Positions 12,785 through 22,411 of a DNA stretch of 64,000 nt are shown piece by piece (position 1 is the first letter of the stretch; each line of letters starts with the position of its first letter). The stretch covers positions 28,285,441 to 28,349,440 of the forward strand of contig OX421506.1 in NCBI GenBank assembly GCA_949126835.1. The letters are read 5' to 3'. Origin of the DNA: Anisus vortex. Lineage: Eukaryota > Mollusca > Gastropoda > Planorbidae. A program made the position numbers and the translations under genes. Below the pieces are notes generated by a model. It saw only the letters and a program-made list of their open reading frames with translations. It was not told the DNA's origin and made no database searches.

Positions 12785-13020
12785 TATTTTAGTTCCGAAT
12801 TGTAAACTTGAGATTTTCAATATTTTTATTTAGTTCCGAATTGTAAACTTGAGATTTTCAGTATTTTTATTTTAGTTCCCAATTGTAAACTTGAGATTTT
12901 CAGTATTTTATTTTAGTTCCGAATTGTAAACTTGAGATTTTCAATATTTTTATTTTAGTTCCCAATTGTAAACTTGAAATTTTCAGTCTTTTTATTTTAG
13001 TTCCCAATTGTAAAGCTTTT
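12785..13020. repeat. About 44-bp tandem repeat, five copies
   Basis: The unit is 'ttagttccgaattgtaaacttgagattttcagtatttttatt'; copies differ by C/G and A/G changes and small length differences. It lies just downstream, in gene sense, of exon B2. Confidence 0.9.
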
Positions 13021-13132
13021 AGTTTTTGCCAGAAATATTCCTTTAAAATACGATAAAAAAAATAAAACTAAAAAATTTACAACAACAAACAAATAAGTTT
13101 AAAAAAAAAAAGAAGATAATGATCATACTTAC

Positions 13133-13346
13133 GGTACACTTTTGGCAAAGTGATATTGTTGCTATACCAATAATCAGTATCGTAAGGATCAAAGGGCCAA
13201 GCAAGTTCATACATAGACTCCGAATCCAAATATCGAGCTGTCATATTAAGATGAAATTGAAATGTTCCATTGGAATAGTCCTTACAGAAACAGGGATCAT
13301 CAGCTTTAACCTTGTTGCAGGGCACATTTATGTACACAGTACAATA
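13133..13346 (-). CDS. Exon B2 of the modular host gene
   Basis: A 214-bp phase 0-1 exon with acceptor ..ctgtttcag before 13346 and donor C|GTAAGT at 13133/13132. It is paralogous to exon B1 at 33915-34125. The shared text is 'NGTFQF', 'CFCK.YSNG', 'WSNNITLPKVY' and a CTVYIN start. It has three or more cysteines and sequons at N-G-T, N-M-T and N-I-T. Intron sequence on its acceptor side ('ttatttaatatatttagaattgttttatg') is also shared with exon B1, so module duplication included introns. Confidence 0.65.
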
Positions 13347-13566
13347 CTGAAACAGATTATTTAATATATTTAGAATTGTTTTATGGAATTAATTATTTAA
13401 TATAAACTGATAAATTATATAGGCCTAATGTGATTTATATTGTAAGTGTCACCTTTTATGTTAAAAGGAAACGTATTATACAGTCATACCTTCTATTTTG
13501 TTGCCAATGTTTTATTTATGTATAATTATGACTGAACAGAATTCACGTACCTAGGCAGTACTATCA

Positions 13567-14010
13567 TAGACTATAATATACATGGACCGCTTACTTAAGT
13601 TTTTTATGCTATTATCTTCTTTTTTTTTTTTTTGCAATTCCCGATTCTAAATAAAGTAATTGTCATACAAGTTCCGTTTTATTAAATCGCATTTTTTCGA
13701 CTTTAAATGAATATGTGTTGGCCTATTAATCCTATTATCATTGACTATAATAAGATGGAACGATTGCTCTATTTTTAGAGCTTATGTTCTTTTCCGTGCG
13801 CACACAACACTGATCTATAAATGTTTCCACTCTGTACAATTTTCGATTTTAACTTTTCATTGAGAAAATCACAGCGATTAAACAAAACGGAACTAGTATA
13901 TCAATAACTTTATTTCCTGTATAGCAATTACTTTATTTAAAATCGGGAATTCCAAAAATAAGGGTTTCAAGTCATGATGTAGCAGAAATACTAATGTATA
14001 TTATAGTCTA
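13567..14010. mobile_element. MITE with TIR TAGACTATAATATACAT, possibly nested
   Basis: The 17-bp ends are inverted (13567-13583 and 13994-14010), and TACTATCA occurs just outside both. The orthologous place in module 1 (near 34225, 'ggaaacgtatcagtgcaacc') lacks it, so the insertion post-dates module duplication. Inside, 'actataataagatgga.cg.ttgc' at 13733 resembles the ends of the element at 40082. Confidence 0.55.
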
Positions 14011-14019
14011 TGGTACTAT

Positions 14020-14530
14020 CAGTGCAACCGAGGACTCATCCTTAGACACATTGTGTCGCATTGGCAAAGCGTTTGCCGTCTTCCAAAGACTGTACCCACT
14101 CTGGAACTCAACGTCATCGCTCCCAATAAAGATACGTGTCTTCAATGCCATCGTAGTCCCAACAGCCCTCTACGCGATTGAAACGCGGAGGTAGACAGTG
14201 GTAAACGACTGAAATCTCAACGCCTTTCACCAAAGATGCCTCAAACGCATACTTAAGATCACTTATCGAGATTGTACAAATGAAGAAGTTTATCGACTAA
14301 CGAAAACACGCCCACTATCGACGTCAGTCACCGGACGTCGCTTCAATTTTGCCGGCCACATAATCCGCCAACCTGATCATCGACTACCCTACACGGCAAC
14401 CAGATGGCGGCCGCCTAACAGTAGGCGTGGACAGGGGCGACCTAATACAACATGGCTTGCAACGATCGCCGATGACCTTCGTTCTGTGATAAAAAAAAAA
14501 ACTGGGATTATATTGTGTACATAGCCTTTA
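14020..14530 (+). mobile_element. LINE reverse-transcriptase tail fragment (intronic)
   Basis: Translation fragments 'LCRIGKAFAVFQRLYPLWN', 'IKIRVFNAIVVPTALYAIE' and 'ITYRDCTNEEVYRLT' are typical of the C-terminal part of non-LTR ORF2. A near-identical copy lies at the equivalent position after exon B1 (34235-34745). The LINE therefore inserted before the A-B-C-L module was duplicated. Confidence 0.75.
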
Positions 14531-14670
14531 GAAGTCAATTATATTAGGAGAAAAGTTTTATAATATATCACACCATTTACAAAAATTACAAATCGGCCTT
14601 TGATGAGGCTTTCTGTTGCATTCTACCTTACACTCATTTAGATAAGATTAAAGGATTAACTTAAACTTAC

Positions 14671-14849
14671 GAAGAGAAAGTCGTCAGACATTCCCATAAA
14701 TGACTGTTTAAACAATATCCGGTATCTAATTTCTAATTGGTTAGGATTCGCCAGACGGATAGTCGCAGTGAGGCTATACGTATCCAGTTTTGCTATCAAA
14801 CCAGCTTTACAATTGTGCGTCTGTGTATATCCACCAAGAATTAGGATAT
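14671..14849 (-). CDS. Exon A2 of the modular host gene
   Basis: A 179-bp phase 1-0 exon with acceptor ..tatttag before 14849 and donor C|GTAAGT at 14671/14670. It is paralogous and equal in length to exon A1 (35215-35393), sharing 'GGYTQTHNCKAGLI', 'DTYSLTAT.RLANPNQ' and 'MRY/IRY'. One cysteine and a beta-rich pattern suggest the first strands of an extracellular beta-sandwich domain completed by exon B. Confidence 0.65.
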
Positions 14850-14913
14850 CTAAATAGATATAAACATGTACATATAAATAGTAGGAAAAAAGGGAAAGTA
14901 CCACACCTTAGAG

Positions 14914-15278
14914 CAGGGGTCGGGAACCTATGGCTCGCGAGCCAGATGTGGCTCTATTGATGGCTGCATCTGGCTCGCAGACAAATGTTCGATTACTAAA
15001 AAAAATGTTTCTTTAGACTCCTTTGATCTACATATTAATTGCATATCAATATTTCATTCTACAAATGAGCTGAAGTCTACTGCAGCTCAGCATCAGAAGT
15101 GGTAAAGGAGATAAACTCCGCTGACCTAAAAGACAGAAAAATAGCAACCCTGCATTCATTGTAATTAAAGGGAAATTTACTTCAATTTTTAGTTCACTAA
15201 TGTATGGTTCTCATAGAATTACTTTTCAAAATATGTTGTGTCCATGGCTCTCTCAGACAAAAAGGTTCCCGACCCCTG
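14914..15278. mobile_element. hAT-type MITE with 8-bp target duplication
   Basis: Ends CAGGGGTCGGGAACCT and AGGTTCCCGACCCCTG are inverted. The flanks are a perfect CCTTAGAG duplication (14906-14913 and 15279-15286). Length 365 bp, no ORF. It splits a LINE tail. Confidence 0.85.
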
Positions 15279-15605
15279 CCTTAGAGCCTTCTCAGTATCC
15301 GGTAGAAAGGTGTGGGATCTACTTCCAGTTCAACTCAGGCGAACAAGCTCTATCGATACTTTCAAAAAGAACTTAAAACTCATTATTTCAAGATTTACCT
15401 TAGTTAACATTTAACATGCTCTAGACCCCTACTGTCTTACTTATAGGTTGGGTCAGTTAATGCTACATTTATTTGATTTTTTAATATTTGTTTTTATATC
15501 ATCAGTTAGCTTATGTCTAGCCTAGAGTAATGTCCGTGTTCTTAGTTGTATGTTCTGAGCTTAAATTATGTTTGTTGGCAGCGCTATACAAATATTATTA
15601 TTCTT
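15279..15605 (+). mobile_element. LINE 3' end (CR1/L2-like) with ATT tail
   Basis: Conceptual translation has 'GRKVWDLLPVQLRR' followed by 'IDTFKKNLKL', a common non-LTR ORF2 C-terminus. The 3' UTR ends 'ggcagcgctatacaaatattattatt'. A second copy of the 3' part lies at 60100-60360. Confidence 0.7.
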
Positions 15606-15607
15606 TT

Positions 15608-15800
15608 ATCAAATTGATCAATGGGCCGGTGCAGATGCGTTCACAAGTATATGTGGTGCCACATAGCCTTTGAGCTAGGTAGACTCAGGGACACCCTCCA
15701 GTCTCTAAAACAAATAATAGCCTTTACCAGGATTCGAACCCAGGACCTTCGGAAAGCCAGTCGAACGCGCTTGGCAACCTTGCCCCACTAAAAAAAATAT
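15608..15800 (-). mobile_element. tRNA-derived SINE
   Basis: In minus sense it begins with a tRNA-like head whose B box is 'ggttcgaatcctgg' (near 15735), preceded by 'gcgcgttcgactggctttccgaagg'. The tail is 'catttgatcaa..'-like. Sister copies are at 35455, 55680 and 58540. Confidence 0.65.
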
Positions 15801-15834
15801 TATTAAGTAATTGGTTAATCTCTTTACTATTTGG

Positions 15835-16055
15835 TAAGTATGACCAGACTAGTAAAGTCATTGGTATAATCTGGCTACCTATCTTATAGGTATGACCAGA
15901 ACAGTAATGTCATTGGTATGATCTGGCTATCTATCTTATAGACTTATAGGTATGACCAAAACAGTAAAGTCATAAGTCATAAGTAAGTATGATCTGGTTA
16001 TCTATCTTATAGGTATGACCAGAACAGTAAAGTCATAGGTATGATCTGTACAAAG
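15835..16055. repeat. About 55-bp tandem repeat ('ggtatgaccagaacagtaaagtcat')
   Basis: Four imperfect units with 'gatctggctatctatcttatag'. Related arrays lie at 35720-35900 and 37255-37400 at the matching intron positions. Confidence 0.8.
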
Positions 16056-16076
16056 TTAAAATGTATTTATCCATAC

Positions 16077-16106
16077 CATTCGTTGTATTCTTGTCTTTAA
16101 GTGCTA
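16077..16106 (-). CDS. Linker exon L2 of the modular host gene
   Basis: A 30-bp phase 1-1 exon (ends VALKDKNTTN) with acceptor ..aacttacag and donor GTATGG. It is paralogous to L1 at 36103 and its duplicate at 37605 ('NTTN' shared). Confidence 0.55.
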
Positions 16107-16189
16107 CTGTAAGTTTTATGGAGGAAAAAAAATATATAACGTTATTATAGTAAACAGAAAAACATATTTCGATTATTAAAACAAAAATC

Positions 16190-16594
16190 TGACCCTCCAC
16201 CACGAAGTGAATCGCATTGTGCCATAGGGTCATTTTGAGTTATTTAAAGATCCTAATATCAATTAGAATGCTGAATGTAACGGTGAAAACCGTTTCGAAA
16301 TCTGAGAAATAGTATCTTAGCTAAAAGGGTTTTTCTGTACCCACTGTCTGAAACCTAAAGTTTGAGAAATTTCAATTTTACTAATTGCGTTTTCAGATGA
16401 AAAACTATAGGGTGTTACTTTTAAAATATTTTTAATACTTTATAATTACTTTTAGAATCAAAACTTACCACAAAGATTTGCACAAAGAAATACATAATTT
16501 CAAGTTGTCAATATCTGAAAAACCATAATTTTACACACGTACGACATATTTTTGGCTCGAGGCACACAGCGACTCAATTCGTGGTGGAGGGTCA
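16190..16594. mobile_element. MITE with TIR TGACCCTCCACCACGAA
   Basis: Inverted ends at 16190 and 16594 ('ttcgtggtggagggtca'). The copies at 36227-36594 and 37719-38097 occupy the equivalent intron position. No ORF. Confidence 0.75.
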
Positions 16595-16985
16595 CAAATA
16601 TGCATCACAATTTACTTTGGAATATTCTTGTGTTAAACCCTGCAAACCAATTTAAAAAATTGGCCTTTTAGACATATGAAGCAGCTTAAATAAGTTTCTG
16701 TGGGCAAGGCATACTAGAGGATTGCGAGGTCAGCACATTGCTTATCTTTCTTTTCTCTTTTCATAAGTAGGCCTAATATTAAATGACAATCAAAGCTTGG
16801 TAGGTTAAGGGACACCCACTGACTTGGATAAATAACCGCACATTGATTAAAAATTGAAATTTATAACCTTTAACTTGTCAAAGTAGCTGCAAGGACGTCT
16901 TGTTTTGTACACAGCCAACTGAAATTTTAAAATGTAAATATTCGGTTTCTGTAATAAAATTAAAATGAATACAAACACTACTTAC

Positions 16986-17267
16986 CACTATAGTGGCAAG
17001 TAAAAGACTTTTTTCTCATGCATCCACTATGTTCCTCATATGAAACATTAAAGTGCAAAGACTTGACCTTGTAAATACTCGGTTTGATGACGTATTTGAC
17101 ACAATCAGTAGTTGAAGTGACCGTCTCAAAATCGAAAGTTATGGCCAAGGTGCGATTAGCCAGGCTATAGACACACCATAGCAAAAATTCATCAAGTTTG
17201 ATTGTAGCTTCACAGCTATCAAGCCTGATAGCTGTTCTACCAATAAACAGGGTTGACTGTTCCTGTG
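16986..17267 (-). CDS. Exon C1 of the modular host gene
   Basis: A 282-bp phase 1-1 exon with acceptor ..tttaaacag before 17267 and donor G|GTAAGT at 16986/16985. It is paralogous to C2 (4575-4850): 'STLFIGR', 'TLAITFDFETVTSTTDCV', 'FNVSYEEHSGCMRK'. Cysteines are frequent and an N-V-S sequon is present. In gene sense the preceding exon is B1 at 34.0 kb, so the 16.6-kb intron between them contains the whole Polinton. Confidence 0.65.
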
Positions 17268-17521
17268 CTGTTTAAAAAAAAAATCAATAAAACCAAATTA
17301 TATTTACAAAAAGAAAAGGTCTTTATTATAGAATATTAGAAATAGCCCATGTGAAACTGAGGTGTTGTCTTTACTAATTAGCGAGGATTTTAATTAGATC
17401 GAGACAGTAGTAGCATAATTCGTTCAATGATTTCTGAGTTTCAATGTAAAATGACCCATTTTAGGAAAGGTCATGATACCACGCGGTAACAATTTGCCCC
17501 AGGGGTATGAATGGGCTAGGC

Positions 17522-17720
17522 CAGGAGTCGGCAACCTACAGCACGCGTGGAAAACTTGGCAGGCAGAGCTATTTTCAATGGCACGCCAAAGACCCCTAAA
17601 ACGGTTGTGCAAGTCTTTTCTACAAAAAAAAATAGCAGGGAGACTTTTAGGCTATTGGCACGCTAAATAAATTAGAAACCCTGCTTTGGCACACTATCAA
17701 TAAAAGGTTGCCGACCCCTG
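17522..17720. mobile_element. hAT-type MITE
   Basis: Ends are CAGGAGTCGGCAACCT and AGGTTGCCGACCCCTG. The 8-bp flanks are GGCTAGGC and GGCTAGGT (one mismatch). Length 199 bp. Confidence 0.8.
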
Positions 17721-17729
17721 GGCTAGGTG

Positions 17730-18775
17730 GTTAATTTGTTTGCTTATCCTTTGCGGCCTGTCTCCACAGTTGTTTATCTGTTATCACGCCAAGATGATAC
17801 GAAAATAGGAAATGCCGTCCAGGACAAAGACGATTCTTTGTGATTTTAGCGAGACTGGACGAACCCATTGGTAATCACCAATTTGCCTGGACAAGGTGTT
17901 CTTAGAGGCGACATGTGACGTCGCCCCGCCCACTGTGTTTCTATAGGCCTAGTGAAATTAAGGAGTGGGAACTGTAGACTAACACTGTCCGACTTGCTGG
18001 AGATATAGACTCTGACCGAAACCGGATTTCGGCGGGGTTTTTTTTCCGACTGTGACTTTGGAGTCTACGACACACATTTTAACACGTTTGTTGTAACATA
18101 CACCAATTTTCCTTTTCTGACGACCGGACTTAACTGCTGCATGCGATCCATGTTTATACTCTTGGATATACGTATATTGATATTCGTTTCATTTAGGACG
18201 ATTTATTGGACGCTAAATTATATCATTCAAAACTGTGTGCATCTCGTAAGTTTGATTATTTAGTTTACGACTATTCTGTGCACTTAGTTGTCGTGAGATC
18301 AGTACTAATGTGAATATTATACCTCTTGGTGTGGAGATAGAATTACACGAGACACTTCGAATTAGAAGAAATTCGTTTGCTACAATAAACAAAAACAATA
18401 AACGTGTATAAACAACGCAGTTTTTTTTTGTGTGGATTATTTCCGGCATGTGTGTGTGCGTGCTAAGTGTTTATATGAAAACTGCTTAACCATAAAATAC
18501 AAATAGCGTAGCCTACAGCCAATCCCATAGCGCCCAAAAGTACAAATTCTGCTATCATACCCATAGACATACAAGCTAATAGTGTTTGATGGGCATAAAG
18601 TGGCCATAGGTACAGCACCACTGCCTGGAATACTCACGCTCCGAGTGGGCGCACGACAACTTGTGCACCCTGATGGCCACACCATCCCCTGTCACGTTGT
18701 AACAGAAACCACGGGAACAGAGAATGCATATGTTATTTTTATATGCTTTACATTGTTTGTTTACAAATTACAGAC
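17730..18775. other. Non-coding stretch left of the split LINE
   Basis: No gene recognised; mixed GC-richer repeat fragments (for example 18590-18720). Confidence 0.4.
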
Positions 18776-18779
18776 GAAT

Positions 18780-19231
18780 AGGCCAGAATAAAATCGAACA
18801 AAATTCCTCGCAACCAGTTTAACCGTGATAAACTAAAAGATCCGGAAGTGGCGGAGATATTTCAGGCCCAAGCAGGTGGCAAGTTCACAGCACTGGCCAC
18901 GATCAACCAAGTTGTAGATACCTTGGCAAATCACTTAAAAGAAGTGCTCATTTCAATTGTAAAAGAGGTCATAGGTCATAGGAAGCCAATGAAGCAAGAT
19001 ACTTGATATTTGCGATAAAAGAAGATCCTTAAGAAAAGATAAAAATTCCAACCAGGCAACAGCAGATAAGTACAGGCTAATAAATACAAGGATCAGGAAC
19101 AAGATGAAACAAGCTAATAAATACAAGGATCAGGAACAAGATGAAACAAGCTAATAAATACAAGGATTAGGAACAAGATGAAACAGGCTAAAGAAGACTG
19201 GATCGATAATCAGTGGCGCACAGTGGAGGAT
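18780..19231 (+). mobile_element. LINE fragment, left half of the Polinton target
   Basis: It has the same repeat content as 690-1200. It contains three tandem copies of an approximately 37-40-bp unit 'caggctaataaatacaaggatcaggaacaagatgaaa' (19072-19190). The LINE text stops at 19231/19237 and resumes at 33022, exactly at the two target-site copies. Confidence 0.65.
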
Positions 19232-19237
19232 TGTAAA
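19232..19237. other. Target-site duplication TGTAAA (left)
   Basis: Matches 33016-33021. A 6-bp duplication is the hallmark of Maverick/Polinton integration. Confidence 0.9.
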
Positions 19238-19894
19238 AGTAGTATAGTAGGGTCTTTTCGGTTAGCATTTGAGGCGCGCGCCTATGCGCCTCAGTTGACC
19301 TTTGACCTTTGACCCGGAAGTGCCCTTTGACTCCGTCACCGGAAGTGACCCCAACCGGAAGTGACGTCATCCAAGATGGCGTCTTGTCGTGTTGTTACAC
19401 GACCGACCGTGACCTAGTGACCTAGTGACCCCGTCACAGGAAGTGACCCCTACTGGAAGTGACGTCATCCAAGATGGCGTCTCGTCGTGTTGTTACACGT
19501 TCGGCCGTGACCTAGTGCCCTTTTGACCTAGTGACCTTTTGACCGCGCGGTTATTTTGTGGTATTACACGTGCTTTGAGCACGTGCTTTAATTAAAGATG
19601 GCGGAACCAAGATGGCGTCTTGTCGTGTTGTTAACACGTGTTATTAAATTATTATTTTGTGTGATTTTATCACATGTTTTAATTATTACATGTGATTAAT
19701 TATAGTGTGTAGTGTTATTACACGTGGTTTTATCACACGTGGTTTAATTATTACACGTGATTTGTTCACGTGCTTTCATTATAGTATTACACGTGGTTTT
19801 ATCACGTGGTTTAAGTATTACACTAATTAAAGATATCGACAACAGTACGACATATAGAAAAATACAAAAATGGGTTTAAATTATATGTGTGTTT
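19238..19894 (+). repeat. Left terminal inverted repeat of the Polinton (657 bp)
   Basis: Reverse complement of 32359-33015. I saw no mismatch in the stretches compared, and the lengths are equal. It contains a tandem duplication with a 98-bp offset (AAGATGGCG boxes at 19371 and 19469, a third at 19607). Dense candidate transcription-factor sites are present: TGACCTTTGACCTTTGACC (19296-19314, nuclear-receptor DR1 type), CCGGAAGTG ETS sites, TGACGTCA CRE sites (19362 and 19460 area), CAAGATGGCG YY1-type sites and many CACGTG E-boxes (19565-19820). Confidence 0.9.
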
Positions 19895-20578
19895 ATTCAT
19901 AGTTTTACACCGTAATGATCCTTTTTCAACAATACATAATCAAATAAATGTTCCAGATGTTTATTTTACAACAATACATAATCAAATACATATACACAAT
20001 AGCAATACATATATACAGTATAATGTATGTACATCAGAAGACAATTTTTATTTTACAACTATGAAACCAGTCCAATGTCTGTCAATGTCGGCCCCTAAGT
20101 GTAGTCTGTGTGTATGCCCTAGACACTCCAAAACTAATTAAATGTCTAGTGGTATGGTTGTAAATGCGTCTGCTTGTACTTGTCTTTTGATATAGAAATA
20201 TGAAAGTGAACTGCGGTGTTGTGTGTATGTAAAGACTGCGTTTTGATGTGTTTTGAATCCTATATTTGTACCACCCCCCGCTTTTTGTGTGTTGAGTACA
20301 TGCATGAAGTGTGTGATGTCTAATGGGTTGTGATGTTTCCTTTTCTCTTTCCCGCGCGCCATCCTCTACTTTCTCATTCTCTGTGACTCCTTTTCTTGCT
20401 CCGTCTATACTTATTTCTCTCTCCGTCTCTTTTTCGAACAAACATTAAGTCACTCCAACCGTAATCATTAAACGTTCCCTCTTTCTATTGTGTTCAATCT
20501 CTACCTAACTAACTTCTTCTCTCTTTCTAAATTTGTCTTCCCTTCTATGTCCTTATAACGAGCAAAGCATTTAGTGCC
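19895..20578. promoter_or_regulatory. Leader/promoter region between left TIR and first gene
   Basis: No supported ORF; the minus-sense open stretch at 20082-20441 is low-complexity. A CT-rich tract (20440-20560) precedes the ATG at 20579, whose context is 'tgccATGG'. The promoter probably lies in the TIR. Confidence 0.35.
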
Positions 20579-21053
20579 ATGGATCCTATGGGTAAACATC
20601 CCTTTACCGCTCGCGTTGCTGACCAAGGCGCTATCGACAGTGGAATTGTCTTAGAATGTAGCAGCACAGACTGTGATTTGTCTTCAATCATTGAGAAAAT
20701 CAAAGGAGACATCACTTGTGTTGTATTATTGACAGAAGATGAAATGCAGGTAAGATACTACTTGTCTTATCTTATATATTACAAACACGCATTCTATATA
20801 GAATATTAGTGCGCCCTACTCTCATTCGTTTAAAATATATATCTTTACTTTCGATGTGTAGAAACTTGCGGATGCGGATACTGAAGGGTTAGTTCAGAGC
20901 CTTGGGAGGTCTACGAATGTCATCAAATCTCTGCAGGAAACTTGTCAGCGCCTAATTGATGAGCAAGCAGACGTGAAAGAAGCCCTGGCGATTGTTCGTT
21001 TTTACAACTTGGAAAATGCAAAGTGTTATTGCATGGCAAATGTTAACAAGTAG
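20579..21053 (+). CDS. Two-exon Polinton gene of unknown function (120 aa)
   Basis: Exon 1 is 20579-20749 (57 codons). The intron 20750-20861 is 112 bp, GTAAGA..TGTAG, phase 0. Exon 2 is 20862-21053 (63 codons plus TAG). The start has a strong context and the AATAAA signals follow at about 21090. The protein is small, acidic in its first half and helical in its second, with several cysteines. Its first fifteen residues (MDPMGKHPFTARVA) resemble the N-terminus of the element's own ATPase (MDPRWKHPFTALIA), but the P-loop is absent. I do not recognise the family. The intron contains a stretch similar to a host LINE 3' tail. Confidence 0.6.
20750..20861 (+). other. Intron with LINE-tail-like sequence
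   Basis: The stretch 20768-20832 ('cttatcttatatattaca...ctactctcattcg') aligns with the LINE 3' end at 46791-46860 ('cttatcttatacattaca...ctacgctcatccg'). Confidence 0.5.
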
Positions 21054-21079
21054 ACATTGCTAGCTTTAGAGTCTCAAAC

Positions 21080-21105
21080 TATAAAAAGAAAATAAAAATA
21101 AAGGA
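21080..21105 (+). terminator. Polyadenylation signal region
   Basis: 'aaaataaaaataaagg', about 35-45 bp after the stop codon of the two-exon gene. Confidence 0.5.
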
Positions 21106-21159
21106 AGAAAAAATATTGGTGTTTGTTGTTTGTGTATGAAGGTTTTGCGAATAACGTTC

Positions 21160-21665
21160 TTGAGAGATAATTAACTAATTAACTCATTATACTTGTAAAG
21201 GGACGATTTTAATTACTAAGGGCCGTAATTATCACTAAATAATCCCCAATTATTTATTTTTACACATTTTTACTTACTTCGATACAGTAATTATCTTAAT
21301 TTTATTCTTAACTTATTAACTAATTATAATTTTTATAGACATAATTATTTCGTAAAGGAGCGATTTTAATGCCCAAATGTCGTAATTAACACATTTTAAT
21401 CAATCATTCTCTAATAAGGGGTACGTTTATTTACTGGGATACATTAATTTTTTCTTACGTTTATACTTTATTAATTAAATAATTATTTTTATAGCCATAA
21501 TTAGCATGTAAAGGGCCGTTTTAACTTACTAAGAGGAGTAAATTTCTTTAATTCATGCTTAAATTATATAATTTTTTTTTAAATTCTTTAATAAGACACC
21601 CTTTTTACTTGCATACTTTATACTTACATAGTCTACATTTGTCTCTTTAAAATTTTCTTTCAATG
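21160..21665. repeat. Diverged approximately 157-bp tandem repeat, three copies
   Basis: Recurring anchor 'cataattat...tgtaaaggg.cgattttaattactaag' at about 21191, 21351 and 21507. The copies share an AT-rich filler with 'ttacttacttcgatacagtaatta'-like text. No ORF. Function unknown; a replication or packaging role is only a possibility. Confidence 0.6.
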
Positions 21666-22394
21666 TTAATTGATAATACATGTAAATAGATTTTACTTAA
21701 CTAGTTAAACATTTTCACTTTTAAACATACTTATTTCAAATTTGAATTGATAATCATTGTTTTAAAAGCCTAAACACTAAACATTTTTTTTAGAACTCCA
21801 AGGCAAAATATAAAGTCCAGATGTTGTGCGCGTTCACAAAGTACATTATTTTAGTGTATGCGTAGTTTGAACGTGTATTCAAATCAGATAGTTCTTTTAA
21901 AATACTATACCACAATAGTTTATATTTTTTATTTATAACTGTCGAATAAGTGTCTCTTTAACTATTAAAAGTCAGTTTGTTATACTTAAAGGATTGTATC
22001 TTTTCATTTTTGTCGTGTAATTTTTTACTTACTAGGGTTGAACATTTTAAAATTTAAGGGTGTGTTGTAAGATATTTCTCCCTTTATTGTATTAAGTGAG
22101 GAATTTGGAGTATGACAATGATAAAAACAATAAAAATAATCATATAAGTAAGTTTGTATTTTTTGTTAACTTTATGGTTGTAGACAAAATGATGGAGGGG
22201 GTGTATTGAAGTTGTTGACTCCACTGTTCCACATGCGGGTCAACCAGAAAACAAGATAGGGTCCAATACACGTGGTATACAAGGGCAGTAACCGTGTAAT
22301 AATTTTTTAAACAGTAAACAAAGAACGTTTTAATTTTTACATTTTTTTATTTGCACTCAAGTACATCAAACAGGGAATAAAATATCAACATGAC
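21666..22394. other. AT-rich non-coding part of the Polinton
   Basis: No ORF over about 70 codons and no polymerase motifs seen in any frame. Confidence 0.5.
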
Positions 22395-22411
22395 CGGTAG
22401 TTTATTTATTT
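22395..22411 (-). terminator. Polyadenylation signal of the Bcl-2 homologue
   Basis: Minus-sense 'aaaataaataaac' follows the stop codon within about 10 bp. Confidence 0.5.

Noticed and set aside
20082..20441. 119-codon minus-strand ORF inside the Polinton
   Set aside because: Low-complexity Glu/Lys/Arg and Thr/His composition, antisense to the leader of the left-end gene, no family resemblance.
21060..22400. Decayed DNA polymerase B in the AT-rich region
   Set aside because: I looked for polymerase motifs in the translated frames and saw none; tandem repeats explain much of the stretch. A profile search would be decisive.
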